A stretch of DNA of 64,000 nucleotides, from the NCBI GenBank assembly GCA_029378245.1, contig JARKIF010000028.1, positions 496,001 to 560,000 on the forward strand. The letters run 5' to 3'. Every line of letters starts with the position of its first letter. Position 1 is the first letter of the stretch. The stretch comes from Roridomyces roridus (Eukaryota > Basidiomycota > Agaricomycetes > Agaricales > Mycenaceae). Below are positions 45,350 through 56,933 of the stretch, piece after piece. Position numbers and translations under genes: made by a program. The notes beneath the pieces are model-generated. The model did no database searches, was not told the origin of the DNA, and worked only from the letters and a program-made list of their open reading frames with translations.

Positions 45350-47017
45350 TATGGCGCACTGTTGTTAATCAGCAAATTCCCACGAGGCCACACATGCTGT
45401 AACGCGCCGACCAGTGGGGTACATTGAATAGCACCACCGGGTTTCCCCGCTTGCGAATATGAAGTGGCGGTCCATAATGAGACACGGATTTCATACAGCT
45501 ACTGGCAGGAAAACGCGTACGACGAATGAGCCAGCGCTCCGATTTCCTGCACAGCCAAACATAGCTTGTCGAAGCCTGGTGGGATCTTTAGACGGCGAGC
45601 AAGAAAAGGCAAAGAGGCTGGCAGCCGTGGTGGAATCAACGATAGGCGCTGGGAGAGAACTTGAACCGGATTGGCGGACGTAATAATCTCTAATCTCAAG
45701 TTCCCCGCGGCGGAGAAGGGCCGGTTACGTAGCCGGCTGAACATACCGTGTAGGCCTGGTCAGGGATTGTGTGCGCCCCCAATTGAATTCTGCGTGCCCC
45801 CGTGCCCCCAGTTGGTTACTCTCGTCTTATTGTCTCGAATTGTTTTGTTCCTTAAGGAGATTGGAGTAGCAGCATCGATTGCGATGAGACGAACTTTTGA
45901 GTTCACAACTCGACAGATCTCCAAAAAAAGTCAGCACAACGGTTGACTCGGTTCGTATCGACGTGTGCGCGTCATCATTCCAGCCGTCCGCAGACCAAGG
46001 ATCAGTCCAGAGAATCAGAAGAGAGCAGAGGAGCAGTTTCATTCTTGAGCCTCACGAAATTGATCAGCGCTCAGGAGGTCTTTTCGGCGAGAACGCTGAT
46101 GCCGGGGAGCTTTGCTGGAGTTCGTGAGGCAGATCTTCTACTTTTAGAGCCCCTTGTTCTTTTTAGTTCGCCGAAGACTGATGATTGTAGGTCCACCGCG
46201 TGATATCAACTGTCGCAAAACCTGGTGGCCGTCAGGCCGGTGTGAATTTTCTAGATGATTCTATTGTGGCCTACCAATATCCTGGGCACGCGGTGCAGCT
46301 GCTGCTGGATGACCCAGGCAGAGCCGATCGGGAGGTAGGCTCGATCCTTGGTGACCGGATGGTGAGCTAGCCGCACGCCCGAGCGCGTCCGGGATGTCCA
46401 GTACCGGCGTCGGTTGGTTCGCTCGGAACGAGATGACCGATCAGCGGTGTTTTTGCGTTTCCCGCTCACTTTAAGGTTCCCGCCAGACTACCCTCGCTAG
46501 GACTGAGCTCGAACAGTAGATATCCCAGCGACGAGCTGCTACACCCACCATGGCGACTCATAATCACAACTGTCCGCGATTGGGCCGTGGGTGCCGCCAT
46601 TGCGTGGGCTCACGGCATCGCCTGGATTGAGACTCCATCGAAGTTCTTCTGGAATCTGGATTGCTATTGGTTCTGAATAGGCGCGTTTGATACTATTTCT
46701 GGTCCAGGTTCAGTATACATATAGGTATCCAACTGGGGACAGGGCGGAGGCGGGGGCAACTCAAAGGTTCGCCACACTTGGCCTCCACCGGCGGAGTCGA
46801 CCATTGAGAAACCTTGCTGCTTCCGTGATTCCGTGATTGTCCGTCGAGCTCGCTCGCTAAGCGCCCTTCGGCTTCCATCAGTACAGCAGGCTACAGCCCC
46901 GCCAAAGCATTATCATAATGGTGGGTCCACAACCTGGAGCTTTTAAATATCGCCCTGTTGCCCTTCTTTGGAACGCACCCCCATCATCTCCCCCACAAAC
47001 CTTGTCCGTCCTATTCG
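45350..47017. other. No gene recognised
   Basis: A plus-strand stretch near 46205-46370 (GVNFLDDSIVAYQYPGHAVQ, LLLDDPGRADREVGSILGDR) looks coding but is isolated. A minus frame at 46042 starts like a signal peptide but has no support. The 500 bp before 47018 presumably includes the promoter of the Zn2Cys6 gene. Confidence 0.3.
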
Positions 47018-48124
47018 ATGCATCCGCAGCAACCCTACCTTCATCCCCGCCCTCATCCTCCCCGGCAAGGCTGGCACCCGGCCTACGGACCGTCCGTGCC
47101 GCACGATGAGGGCACGGGCAAACTTCGCTTCTACGACGCCCACCATCATCGTTGTGGCCATGGTGCGCTACACTATGAGACCTTCCGCGCCCCACGTCTC
47201 TATCTCCCCTCCGAAAACGAGCTGGACTCCAGGTTCCAACCCATGCTCAAGTCGAATAATTTCCCGTCGCACGAACAACTGGCCGCGGAGTTAGAGGTGG
47301 GTCCACTGCCTTTTGTTCTCTTTTTCCTTTTTGGGATGACTAAACCTGTCTTGTAGCCGCTCTCATATTCACACCGCGGTAGTCCAGAGCAGTACCGGCG
47401 TTCTCCAACTGGCGAATTTGGTGCAGACGACGACGATCTGTCTTACCTCGAGGATCAATTCCTCGACTTCGATTACTGTACCCCACCCTCTTCTTCCTCG
47501 GCAATCCTCGCCGCACGCCCATTGTCACGCGCCGGCAGAATCAAGCAAGAAGATCTCTCCCCTCGAAACGTGAGCTCCCATCGCAGTTTGAACAAAGTTC
47601 CCTGAGCGCTGATCTATCCGCGGATCAAAGGCCCTCCCGGTGATCGCTCCGAGCTCCCCGCGGGCCGACGAGCACCGACGCATGTGGCTAGGTCCCCAGG
47701 CGACATCTGCCACTATCGTGTCCCTCCCGTCATGGTCTTCCTCCCCCTCCAACTCCACGTCGTCTCTGTCAGAAGAATCTGACGACAAGCCGACTGGCGG
47801 CACCACGGCGACGAGGTTCGTGAAAGACACGCGTAGGGATAAACCCCGCCAGCCGCTCGCTTGCTTCTTTTGCCGTGCGCGCAAGATCGCATGCCAGCGT
47901 CCCCTCGATCCGAATGAGCCTGATCAGAGCTGCGCGTGAGTGCTTGTCTTCTGTTCTTTTGATGGAAGAACGGGTTGTTGATGTCGCCGACGTACAGACA
48001 ATGCCGCAAGCGTCAAGGCGAATGCGAGTATCCCACCAAGTCGAGGAGGGGGTTGTATGCGCGGATACCGCCGGAAACTCCGCGTAAGCCGCGTGCGGCG
48101 AAAGGAAAGCGTGCTCATAGTTGA
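47018..48124 (+). CDS. Short Zn(II)2Cys6 transcription factor
   Basis: Four exons are all in phase: 47018-47296, 47357-47569, 47631-47935 and 47998-48124, giving 307 aa. The N-terminus is His/Pro-rich (MHPQQPYLHPRPHPPRQGWH). An acidic segment (GADDDDLSYLEDQFLDFDY) may be an activation region. The binuclear zinc cluster is C-terminal, starting about residue 242: ACFFCRARKIACQRP, a loop ending DQSCA, then QCRKRQGECEYPTKSRRGLY, with the cluster split by intron 3. The last residues are basic (PRKPRAAKGKRAHS). It would bind CGG-type sites in DNA. It lacks the large middle homology region of most family members. Targets are unknown. Confidence 0.85.
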
Positions 48125-48560
48125 GTTCTGAGAGGTGGTGCGGCTTGGTCTTTCGTGTATTCTGTATACTATGCTGTGATTTTAGCCTTAGTTTGTATCC
48201 TTTGAGTTCCGCAAGACGACGCAATTCAGTGGAAGTTCGGAACACATCTTCTACATATGCTGCCGCGATTGCTTTCGCCACTGGGAATCGATATTCAACC
48301 GAGGAGTTGCTAGCTTCCCTATAGCAGCAATTCATGGATATTGGACCGTCATCCCAATACTGATCCGTGAATGCCTCCGCCTTACTCGGGATGTTGGTGT
48401 GAAAAACCTTCCAACTACCCCTCGAGTAGCGCGGACTTGATGCAAAAGTCTTTGAATTCACAACCAGGTTCAAAATGACCTTTCCGATGCGGTTTCAACA
48501 TAAATATAGTATCGGTAGATCAATAAATAAAATAGCAAATCTCATCAGTCCAACTTCTTC

Positions 48561-49105
48561 TTAAAGACCAACGACAGCTGCAGCAAGACCCACTCCCCAA
48601 CTAAGCAATATCAATCTGAGATCAAACTGTGCGGAGATCCCCGCACCGGAAGTTTTGGTGCTTGAGCTCGGAGATGCAGATGCCACTGGCAAGCCTGCAG
48701 TCCCAGCCGGTGGAACGGCAGATACGGCCGGTTGGCTCGAGCTCGGACTCGAACTCGTTGGTTCTGCGGGGCCCGGGGTGGCGATCGTTGATCCAACACT
48801 GCTCTCTGGGGTGGGCGTCGGCTGCACTTTACCAGGGACCAAAGGGAGGGTTGGGCCACCAGCCACAGTGGAGCCGCCGAAGACGACGACGTTTCCGCCA
48901 GTGTCGGCAGTACTGCCTGGAGTTACGGTGACGCCGTTGATGACCACGACGTTGCCGTCGTTGCCGTCGTCTCTGATCTTGTAGACGGGGTGAGGGATGG
49001 CAGCAACTGGGTGAAGATGAACATTTGTGGGAACGAGAAATCAGCGGGGATACACGTACCGAACGTCGACAAAGCCAACATAGCACAAAGTTTGTTAAAG
49101 AGCAT
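48561..49105 (-). CDS. Secreted Ser/Thr/Pro-rich GPI-type protein, copy 1
   Basis: Two exons (49061-49105 and 48561-49006) join in phase. The signal sequence is MLFNKLCAMLALSTF. The mature part starts PHPVYKIRDDGNDGNVVVIN, and NVVVINGVTVTPGSTADTGG is the motif shared with the gene at 50648 (NVVVNGVTISPGQPG). A Ser/Pro/Thr region follows, then a C-terminus of small residues and a hydrophobic tail (FDLRLILLSWGVGLAAAVVG), as for a GPI-anchor signal. It is probably a cell-wall or surface protein; no enzyme domain was seen. Confidence 0.7.
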
Positions 49106-50647
49106 CGTGGAGAAATAACAAGTGAAGCAGTAAGGAAGTGAGGGAGAGTGATGGAAAGAAAAGTGGGGTGGGGGCTTTGAGCATTTGGGACGCCTATGTA
49201 AGGCCCAGTTCGGCATGGGGAAACCACCGGTGCCGGCGCTCATCACGCGTCGCAAGGAGACCCGCCATTCTAACCCGAGTCAGGCGGGTGCAGGTACTTA
49301 CGGGCCTCGATGCATTTTGCAGTTTAACCGAGTCCAAATACCGTCTTGGAGTTAAACGAGCGTTCAACGTTCATGTCGTAATCAAAGTTACCCTATGGGA
49401 TGATCAATTGCTGTGACTGATCGCAGGTTACATCACCTGCTTTTGAGGGCCATTGCGGGTGCATGGCAATCCGAGTCTGTAGGTTGAACCGTTCAACTTG
49501 AACTTCCTTGCGTGGGACGAGGGAGTTGGGGTGGTGGCCTGCCTGTGTCAACTGAACGGAAAACGGATCGTTTAACGGAACTGTCATGGGCTGTCAAACA
49601 AACCTCCAGTCCCGTTCCGCGTCCAACAGCGTCCGACTCGCCGTCGGCAGAGATGTTAATGAGCCGCAGGCCGGCAGAAGTGAGCAAATGGAGATACATG
49701 TCAAAGATGTAAGAGTAATTGACTCAGAGGGGACCAAATGGAGCCAGAACACCCTCAAAATTACCTTATAAGGAAGTTGTAAGAGCCAAACACACAGGGC
49801 TCAAAGATGTCATCGGAAAAAATTGGACCCCCACTTTGGCGGGAAACGGGCCGATAAGACCGAGCTTAAAAATAAATTTTTAAGACTCGGAACCACGACT
49901 CTGACGTACCACCACCATCGCAGCCTCCCTCGTCTCTTCCCGTCCAGGCGATCTCCCTGGCTACTGGTTAGTCGTATAACCGGGCTAAGACACCCTCCGC
50001 TTGGCTGTTGGCCATGAACGTGAGTCAGGACTCAGTTTTTAAATTCTTTGGTCCTTTGAAGCTTGAGCGCTTCAGCTAGCCTTTGCTCACCACTACTCAC
50101 CACTTTTTCTCTTGCGCAAGTCTACGTCTATTAGTGCCTTCTGCTGCTTCTCTCAATCTCGACACATCCCTGATGTGGATTTGTGAACTTGTGATATCCC
50201 GGCGGGCTCTCTCAATACATTCCCCGCATTTTTCAACCAACTCTGGGCGCTGTCCAACGAGGCCAGTGAGAAGTGCGTCTTTCATCTTACTCTCCACCTG
50301 CATCAATAACATCCTGTCAGATACTACGTTACACAGTACCTATTTCCCAACGCGCGGCTTGGCCCAGCGCAGCCAACTACTTACGATCGATATTCATGTA
50401 CACAAGTCGTCAACCAAAGAGGTTCCAGTTCCATTATCTGATGCCGATCTCCCAGTTTTACAACCACATCAGTGCGCCCTCAGTAAACACGCCCGATGCC
50501 CCTTCCAGGCGTTCAACTTGGGCATTGGGTAGCCTGGTCTTTTGACCCGCTCACATTGCAATCTGGAGCTTGGAGGTGTGGTGCTTTGGTGAGTCTCATA
50601 CGCAAAATGTGCAATTCATGGGGTACAAAGAACCAAAGATCGGCTCG
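49106..50647. other. No confirmed gene; one coding-like stretch
   Basis: On the minus strand near 50300-50110, LLMQVESKMKDALLTGLVGQ and RPELVEKCGECIERARRDIT look like a helical coding exon. Neighbouring exons were not found. The rest shows no recognisable feature. Confidence 0.25.
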
Positions 50648-51652
50648 TCAAACTAAGACTACGAAGACTCCGCCTAGCGCAACGAGAGTATACAGCGGCC
50701 GCCTGGAATCGAAAGAAAATTTTGCCGCCCCCGATTTCTTGCCGGTAGGGCTCGGAGATGCCGAATCCGAACTGGCAGTCCCGCTACCGGATTCCTTTGC
50801 CGTGCCGTCTCCCTGAGGCTTGCCCGAAGCGTTTACAACCTGAGCTGTCGCGGTGGCGCTGCTTCCAGGATTCCCCGCCCCTCCAGTTGCACCCGCCACG
50901 GTAACTCCTGGCACCGTTTGCCCTGGATTTGCGATCGTCTGACCGGCAATGGAGATGGTCGATCCGGGGACTGTGAAAACTTGACCGGGAATAGAGATCG
51001 TCTGCCCAGGTATCGTTTGTCCGGGGATAGTCGCGCCCCCTCCCCCTTGGACGACTTGGCCAGGCTGACCCGGCTGCCCTGGATCAACCTGCCCGGGTTG
51101 ACCGGGAGATATGGTGACACCGTTGACGACTACGTTCCCACCAGTGTTGGTTCCGGGAGTGGAGACTGAGACACCACCGTCACCAGAAATGCTGATGGCG
51201 ACTCCGATGGAGGCGCAGGCGTGCTCGTAGTCTGGATGTAATTAGCGTCTTTCGGGTATGAACTCGGCCAAAACTTGGCTCACTCTGTAACGAACTGTCC
51301 AAATCGGTAGGAATTTGACCCCCCGCACCATTTGCCACGCAAGTTACGCAGTCAGAGACTTGGTTCGCGGCGTTTGTGGAACACGCATCGGTGTCGGGGT
51401 TGAAAGATTGCTGTGGGACTTGATATATCAACGAGAGTGGGATTTCGAAAGGACTGACGGAAAGAAGGGCCTGGACAGCGGTGCAAGGTGCCTGGCAATC
51501 TGCTGACTGACGGGTATCGAACGAGTGGATGGAATGAGGAATAGCGCTAGCGCCAGCTGTGTGGACAATCGATAAGCAACGAAAACCGGAGACATGCATA
51601 TAGGCGTACCTAGGGCGGTAGATATGACCAGGAAGAAGAGAATGTTGAACAT
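50648..51652 (-). CDS. Secreted Cys-containing protein with PGQ repeats and GPI signal, copy 2
   Basis: The start at 51652 gives MFNILFFLVISTALG. Exon 2 begins GASAIPHSIHSFDTRQSADC and holds a cysteine domain (CQAPC, DACSTNAANQVSDCVTC, then DYEHAC in exon 3). Next is a low-complexity stretch built of IPGQTI/IPGQVF/NPGQT units (for example TIPGQTIPGQTISIPGQVF). A Ser-rich stalk follows, then a hydrophobic end (LYTLVALGGVFVVLV), as in GPI-anchored proteins. About 51570-51640 and 51235-51290 are introns. It is likely a wall-anchored surface protein. Confidence 0.7.
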
Positions 51653-51953
51653 AGTGAGGCACCTGTGCCCGAAACGAGAAAGTTGCGGAGAAGGAAAAAA
51701 AGAAGCCGCTGGGACGCTCCCTTGGCTTCGAAGCCAGATATTTGTATCTGAGCATGGGGGAAACTGCCGATCAAGGAACCCTGCAAGCGCGTCAAAGAAT
51801 CAATTGGCCGAAGAGCATGACCACACCCGATCAAATGATCTGCATCTTCCGTCTTCGCATTGTGGGTTGGAGGTGTCAGACACACACGCCGGTGTTTCCA
51901 TTCAATTATTAACTTCACTTCATCATCGTCTGACAGTATTGGAGTCCGCCAGC

Positions 51954-52056
51954 TAGACTCGAGACCAGTCTGTCTAAGTATGATATGATCATGTGACAAT
52001 GACCCGATTCATGTCTATCGACAAGTCGTAGACAGACGGCTCTGATCTATGGTCTA
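51954..52056. mobile_element. Miniature relative of the MULE-like element
   Basis: The left end TAGACTCGAGACCAGTCTGT is nearly the same as that of the element at 43920 (TAGACTCGTAACCAGTCTGT). The right end reversed reads TAGACCATAGATCAGAGCCG and then GTCTGTCTAC. Only about 100 bp lie between the ends. No clear target duplication was seen, so it is a degraded or deleted copy. Confidence 0.55.
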
Positions 52057-52440
52057 TCCAAGACAGTGAGTGGATAAGCTTTGAATGGGCAGTAGCCGTC
52101 GGACAAGACCAGAGTTCCAGATCTTCCCGAGAAGGAATTTGGTTCCCTCAAGATTCGTTTCGGTTGACTGCTCTGTCCCCGTCGTCCAGGAAAGGCCATT
52201 GCGCCGAGAACGTCCCTTCCTCGGATGAACATGAGGCTTTGTTTCGCAATTCTCTGGTTCGAAACGTGCTCCATACATCAACCATACATGGTGTATGACT
52301 GCTGAAAAGCTGCGAGAACGCCGTCTTCGACGTTGTTCGACGTTGAACAAACTTAAATCAACCGTCCTAGCAGCTGTTGCCGCAAACCTTCTGCAATTCA
52401 TGGTGTAAGGAACCAAAGTTCACCCAAATTATGGGACTCG

Positions 52441-52867
52441 TCAACCCAAGGCTACGAGGACTCCGCCTAACGTAGCGAGAGTATATGACAACCGCCTGGA
52501 ATCAAAAGAAAGTGTTTCCGCCCCCGATTTCTTCCCTGTAGAGCTCGGAGATGCCGAATCCGAAGTGGCAGTCACTCCAGTTGCACCCGCCACAGTAACT
52601 CCCGGCATCGTTTGCCCTGGATTCACTATCGTCTGGCCCGGGATGGAGATCGTCAAGCCGGAGACAGTGAATACTTGACCCGGGATCGAGATTGTCTGCC
52701 CAGGTATCGTTTGTCCGGGGATAGTTTCTCCTCCTCCGCCTTGGACGACGACTTGACCAGACGGGATAGCGCCAGCTGTGTAGAAAATCAATAAGTAGCA
52801 AAAGCTGGAGGGATATATGCGTACCCAGGGCGATACATGTAACCAGGAGGAAGAGAATGTTCAACAT
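52441..52867 (-). CDS. GPI-type PGQ-repeat protein, copy 3, lacking the Cys domain
   Basis: The signal exon (MLNILFLLVTCIALG) is spliced straight to AGAIPSGQVVVQGGGGETIP and the PGQ repeats (IPGQTIPGQTISIPGQVF). It then closes with SFDSRRLSYTLATLGGVLVA and a stop at 52441. It is very similar in DNA to copy 2, but the exons for the cysteine domain and part of the stalk are missing. It may still encode a small anchored protein or be a partial duplicate. Confidence 0.6.
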
Positions 52868-53899
52868 ACTTGTGAAGCACCTGTGCCGCACACAAGAAAG
52901 CTGCTACGTGGGGAGGAGAAGAAAAAAAGAAGGCGTTCGGAATCTGCCTTGGCTTTGAAGCCGGATATTTGTATGAGCATGGCCCTGGGGCAGTCCTTCA
53001 GAGAAACTCCCGATCAGGGACGCCCGATCAAATGATATGTTTCCGTCTTCACATGCTTCACATTGCATGCCTGCACTCAGTCACGGCTGTTTCTGTCCAA
53101 TTACTATCGTCATCCTCGTTGTTACCTCCGAGGGTCAGTACTGTTGTGGACGGTACTTACTTGAGACGTGTATTACATGCCGAATCGGCGATCATCGATG
53201 TGTTATTGTTTGCTTCGACACCGCCACATCTCTCTTGACCACCATGAGCCTTGCATGAGCCGTTGATGATGAGCACTTCGCTGCTGGCCCCGCTACGTGG
53301 TTAAAACCCTCTGCTGTGCGTTTCATCTGGGGATCTCGAACCGGCTCGCTACTACGATCTTTCACCGCCGGCCGCGGAAGCTCTCTGATTCTGCATCGTG
53401 ATATGACGAGAATTCAGTGGCTTTCCTTCGATGATGTTGGGGCGTGCAAGTAGCAGTCTGGAACAGCCGCGGCCATCCTGCTTGTCCTCGCCGCCGCCGC
53501 CGCGCCCGGATACTGAACGATCACTATGATGCCAAGGGCGGTCACCGGAGATGTAGGGATAGAATGCGCACGGCGCGTCTTGCCCGCCTCAGTACGTACA
53601 CGTTTGTGTTGCCGGTACGGACTGATTCCATTTCTTTCCCACTGGCAGCTCGCGTTCATGACGAGGCTACCTCCAATCCAATCTGCGGACCCATGATCAT
53701 GAACCACCAGGGCTGACATAGACGACCTCCTTTCCTTCTCTCAAGGCAAATAGCAAGCAGCGGCACTGGCCGCCTCTGAAAGGAATCTGCATATATTCAG
53801 TTTATTATCAAGTCGGAGCCTATGGCTGGACCTCGTAACACAATTTCGATATTTATTGGGCCTTCAGTTGCCCGGTTTTTCCACTTCTCTCGACTGACC

Positions 53900-55528
53900 A
53901 TGGCACAAGCAGGCCGTACTTTCCTCCCAGCTTCCACAATTGATATCTCTCAACACGGCTCGCAGATAATCTCGTCCACCCTCGAGCCGACTTCTTTATT
54001 CCCATCCACGCTTTCAGGGGATGTCTCGAAAACCTCTCAGCTTGATCAGACAAAGGTCGATCAGCTTGTGTTGGGACTCCCTGCGAAACGGGGAAACTCC
54101 AGTTTCACGAGGTGGCTCCATCGTACGCAAACCTTGACTTTACCCGGTCACAGAACCTCATTATCTTCCAGATATCGCCTTCACCTATTACCGCAAGTTG
54201 TTTACGGCCATCTTTGCATCCAATTTGGCCGCATTCGTCGTCATCGTTGTGAAGAAACACGGTCGCCCACTCGCTCCTAGCATCGCAAGTGCCACCTCTG
54301 CCAATCTCATGGTCGCCCTCCTCTTCCGCCAGGAGAACTTCGTCAATTTGTGCTACGAGATTGCCGTCTCGTGCCCGCACAAAGCACCTCTCTGGCTGCG
54401 CTCCCGCCTCGCAAAGGTGTTCCACTACGGCGGCGCGCACAGCGGTGCCGGTGTCGCCGCCGTCGTGTGGTATCTCATGTACACAGCCGTCCTGACGCGC
54501 GACTTCGTGGCCTTCCCAGGCAAATGGGCGTTGGCCAACCTAATCACCTCATCCATCCTGGTCTCCCTCTTCTGCTTCATCCTAGCTGCCGCGCATCCTG
54601 CACTCCGCCAGCGGTACCATGATCACTTCGAAGCAGTGCATCGGTTCTCTGGATGGCTTGCTCTGCTCACCTTTTGGATGCACACCATCTTCGCAGCGAA
54701 TCAGTACCGCGCGCTCGAACCCATCCCATCGACACTCGGACGATACCTCATCCACACGCCCAATTTCTGGATGTTGTGTATTTCAACTAGCTGCTCCATT
54801 TTCTCATGGGGCCTCCTCCGACGACATACCGTCTACCCCGAGGTCCTCTCCACCCATGCCATCCGCCTGCACTTCAAATATCGCGACATGGCGCCATTCT
54901 ACGGACTCAAAATCTCCACGCGCCCACTCCTCGAGTGGCACGCATTCGCCACGATTCCCAACGAGCGCGAGGACGGCAAAGGCACAGGGAGTGCGCCGAA
55001 GACGAAAGGATTTTCAGTCGTCGTCTCCAACGCTGGAGACTGGACGCGAGAGTGTATCACCAACCCACCAAAGAGGGTGTGGGTCCGGGGCGCGCCGATG
55101 CACGGGCTGCTCTACACGTCGCTCTTGTTCAAGAAGATCGTAGTCGTGGCTACAGGGTCGGGCATCGGGCCGTGTCTGTCGTTATTCCACGCTGACAAGA
55201 CCCCGAGGAGAATCTTTTGGTCGACATCGAGCCCGTTGATCATATGGGGCGAAAATCGTTGAGGCTGTAAAGAAGGCGGATTCGGATTCGGAGGCCTGGA
55301 TCTGGGGTGTGTACTTCTCGGCTGTTTTTCATTTGTGTTCATCTCACGCATTATGTAGATACACGCACGAAAGGCCGTCCCGACATGCTCGCAATCACGT
55401 ATAAACTCGTGGTGGAATCCCAAGCAGAGGCGGTGTTCGTGATATCGAACCCTAAACTCACTCGGGGCGTCGTTTATGGGATGGAGAGCAGGGGGATTCC
55501 TGCGTATGGAGCGATTTTTGATTCTTAG
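53900..55528 (+). CDS. TmpA-like transmembrane FAD/NAD-linked oxidoreductase; one frameshift
   Basis: Exon 1 (53900-54122; an in-frame ATG also lies at 53822) is spliced to 54172 (HIAFTYYRKLFTAIFASNLA). The hallmark CPHKAPLWLRSRLAKVFHYG and GGAHSGAGVAAVVWY follow, then several TM helices (SSILVSLFCFILAAAHPALR). A reductase-like part has KIVVVATGSGIGPCLSLFHA, a nucleotide-binding motif. At about 55240 the frame breaks (RRIFWSTSSPLI to YGAKIVEAVKKADSDSEAW). After an intron at 55317-55358 it ends GRPDMLAITYKLVVESQAEA ... AYGAIFDS. Aspergillus TmpA affects conidiation. The break may be a sequencing error. Confidence 0.7.
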
Positions 55529-55573
55529 GACGATGCACGATACATTGGGAATTCGAGCCACAAGTGAATCTAA

Positions 55574-55612
55574 ACGATGTGCAGCTTGAGTTCAAGTACA
55601 AGGTCCGGTCTC
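55574..55612 (-). pseudogene. F-box-like fragment, copy 3 (first 13 codons)
   Basis: The minus strand reads MRPDLVLELKLHIV and then stops. The following upstream 120 bp (GCGGATGGTGGTG, GTCGTCACGTG, GCTTTGGTGTTGT) match the promoter region at 33866-33990. It marks one end of a duplicated segment. Confidence 0.55.
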
Positions 55613-55734
55613 ATCTTAATAACCGAGCGGATGGTGGTGAGAGAGAGAGAGAAGGACAACGTCGTCACGTGCGACCTTGTTGATCTCACGATCAGATGTT
55701 GCTTTGGTGTTGTCCGACCCTGCTCCCTGCAATG

Positions 55735-55991
55735 TGAGTATGGAATCGAGGGTCTCATATGATCTGGGCCTGGAGGACGAGGAGGAGGTGGAAATCGAGA
55801 TAGAAGTTCAGTTGGGTGCTATGGTGTCCGAGGCCGGAGATGGATGGCCCATGGCCATGGCGGGGGTCACCATCCTTTGTGGCGTGAGCGCCGGTATGGA
55901 GGAATCGGGGCGGGCGGTAAAACACGGGAGGGGTGAGCACAGAGCAGCTGCGTTGATTAACAATGATACTTATGTTCATAGTTTTCAATAG
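55735..55991 (+). pseudogene. DUF6533 C-terminal tail fragment
   Basis: VSMESRVSYDLGLEDEEEVE corresponds to VSMEARVSHEAALEDQDIEE in the tail of the gene at 34260-35992. The TM region and start are absent, so this cannot encode a membrane protein. Confidence 0.6.
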
Positions 55992-56003
55992 ATACTTGGC
56001 CGG

Positions 56004-56680
56004 CTACTGATCATGATGTCCCCCCCAATCCATCCCCTCCTCCCCCGTTTCACCGGCTCCAATTATCCCATCCTTTCCCGGCGGCGCCCTAAAGTCCTCC
56101 ATCCTCGACACAAACCTCCTGTCCGCATCCTCCGCCCACCTCCTCACGCTCCCGAAATCTCGACACATATGCACGACATCATCTCGCTGCTCGACGAGCT
56201 GCCTGGGCTCAGACCACTGCCACACAATAGGCGGGATATCGGCAGCGCACATCAATGCCTGCCGGATGGCGCCGATGCAGTGCCGGAGATGGCTGATCGG
56301 CACGTGGGGGTACGTCGTGTTGGCGTCCGAGATCGCCGAAGGATGGCCCCCGATGGTGGGGGTGTGGATGCGTTGGCGGAGCATATCCTGTGATTGCAAT
56401 GAATTGCGAGCAAAGAAGGTGAAGGCGGGTCTTACAAGGCAATGCAACTGATGGAAGACATCCAACGCAATGATGTGGTATCCCGGCTCGCGGTGCAGCG
56501 GCCATGTTTGATTGGTCATCTTGAGCGCCTCGGATTTGGGGATCTTCGTCTCGACTGATGAAAGGAAATTAGGATCACACAGTGCTCTATGAGCTGCGTG
56601 CTCACCAGAATACAACTCCCGCCACGCCGCGTCGACCTCCGCCGTCGGCCGGCGCTCGTAGATGGGTATGTCGTCCGCGG
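56004..56680 (-). pseudogene. UstYa-family (DUF3328) oxidase, copy 2, C-terminal part
   Basis: After an acceptor (TTTCATAG) the exon reads ADDIPIYERRPTAEVDAAWR, then SGEHAAHRALCDPNFLSSVE and KMTNQTWPLHREPGYHIIAL. The first HxxHC motif (HQLHC) lies before a 51-nt intron and the second is HLRHC. The C-terminus is EDFRAPPGKDGIIGAG to 56004. All these parts are intact, unlike copy 1. However, the N-terminal TM exon lies on the opposite strand at 56934-57236, so no normal transcript can join them. Confidence 0.7.
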
Positions 56681-56933
56681 CTATGAAATGACAGAAATAT
56701 CCCACGGTTCATCTCCCGATGTCACCCACGGCCTAGGGATCGCCCGGACAGTATTCCAAGATTCTACCCTCAGGCTGTCGCGAACGAAATCTTAAATATT
56801 TCTCCCACCTCGGCCGCAATTCCATCACGGCTCCCAATCACGCTCTCAGGTTTCGGGAGAAAACACAGGGCAGGACAGGATTATTCTTGATTCACCCTTC
56901 AAGGCGTTCATTTCATTGCCACCCACATCTCCT

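Noticed and set aside
45827..46042. 71-codon minus frame starting MKLLLCSLLILW, like a signal peptide
   Set aside because: It is a short isolated frame with no cysteine pattern, no relatives in the window and no intron or flank similarity to the SSP units.
47769..48473. 234-codon minus-strand frame
   Set aside because: It is antisense to exons 3-4 of the Zn2Cys6 gene, whose zinc cluster and splice phases are convincing.
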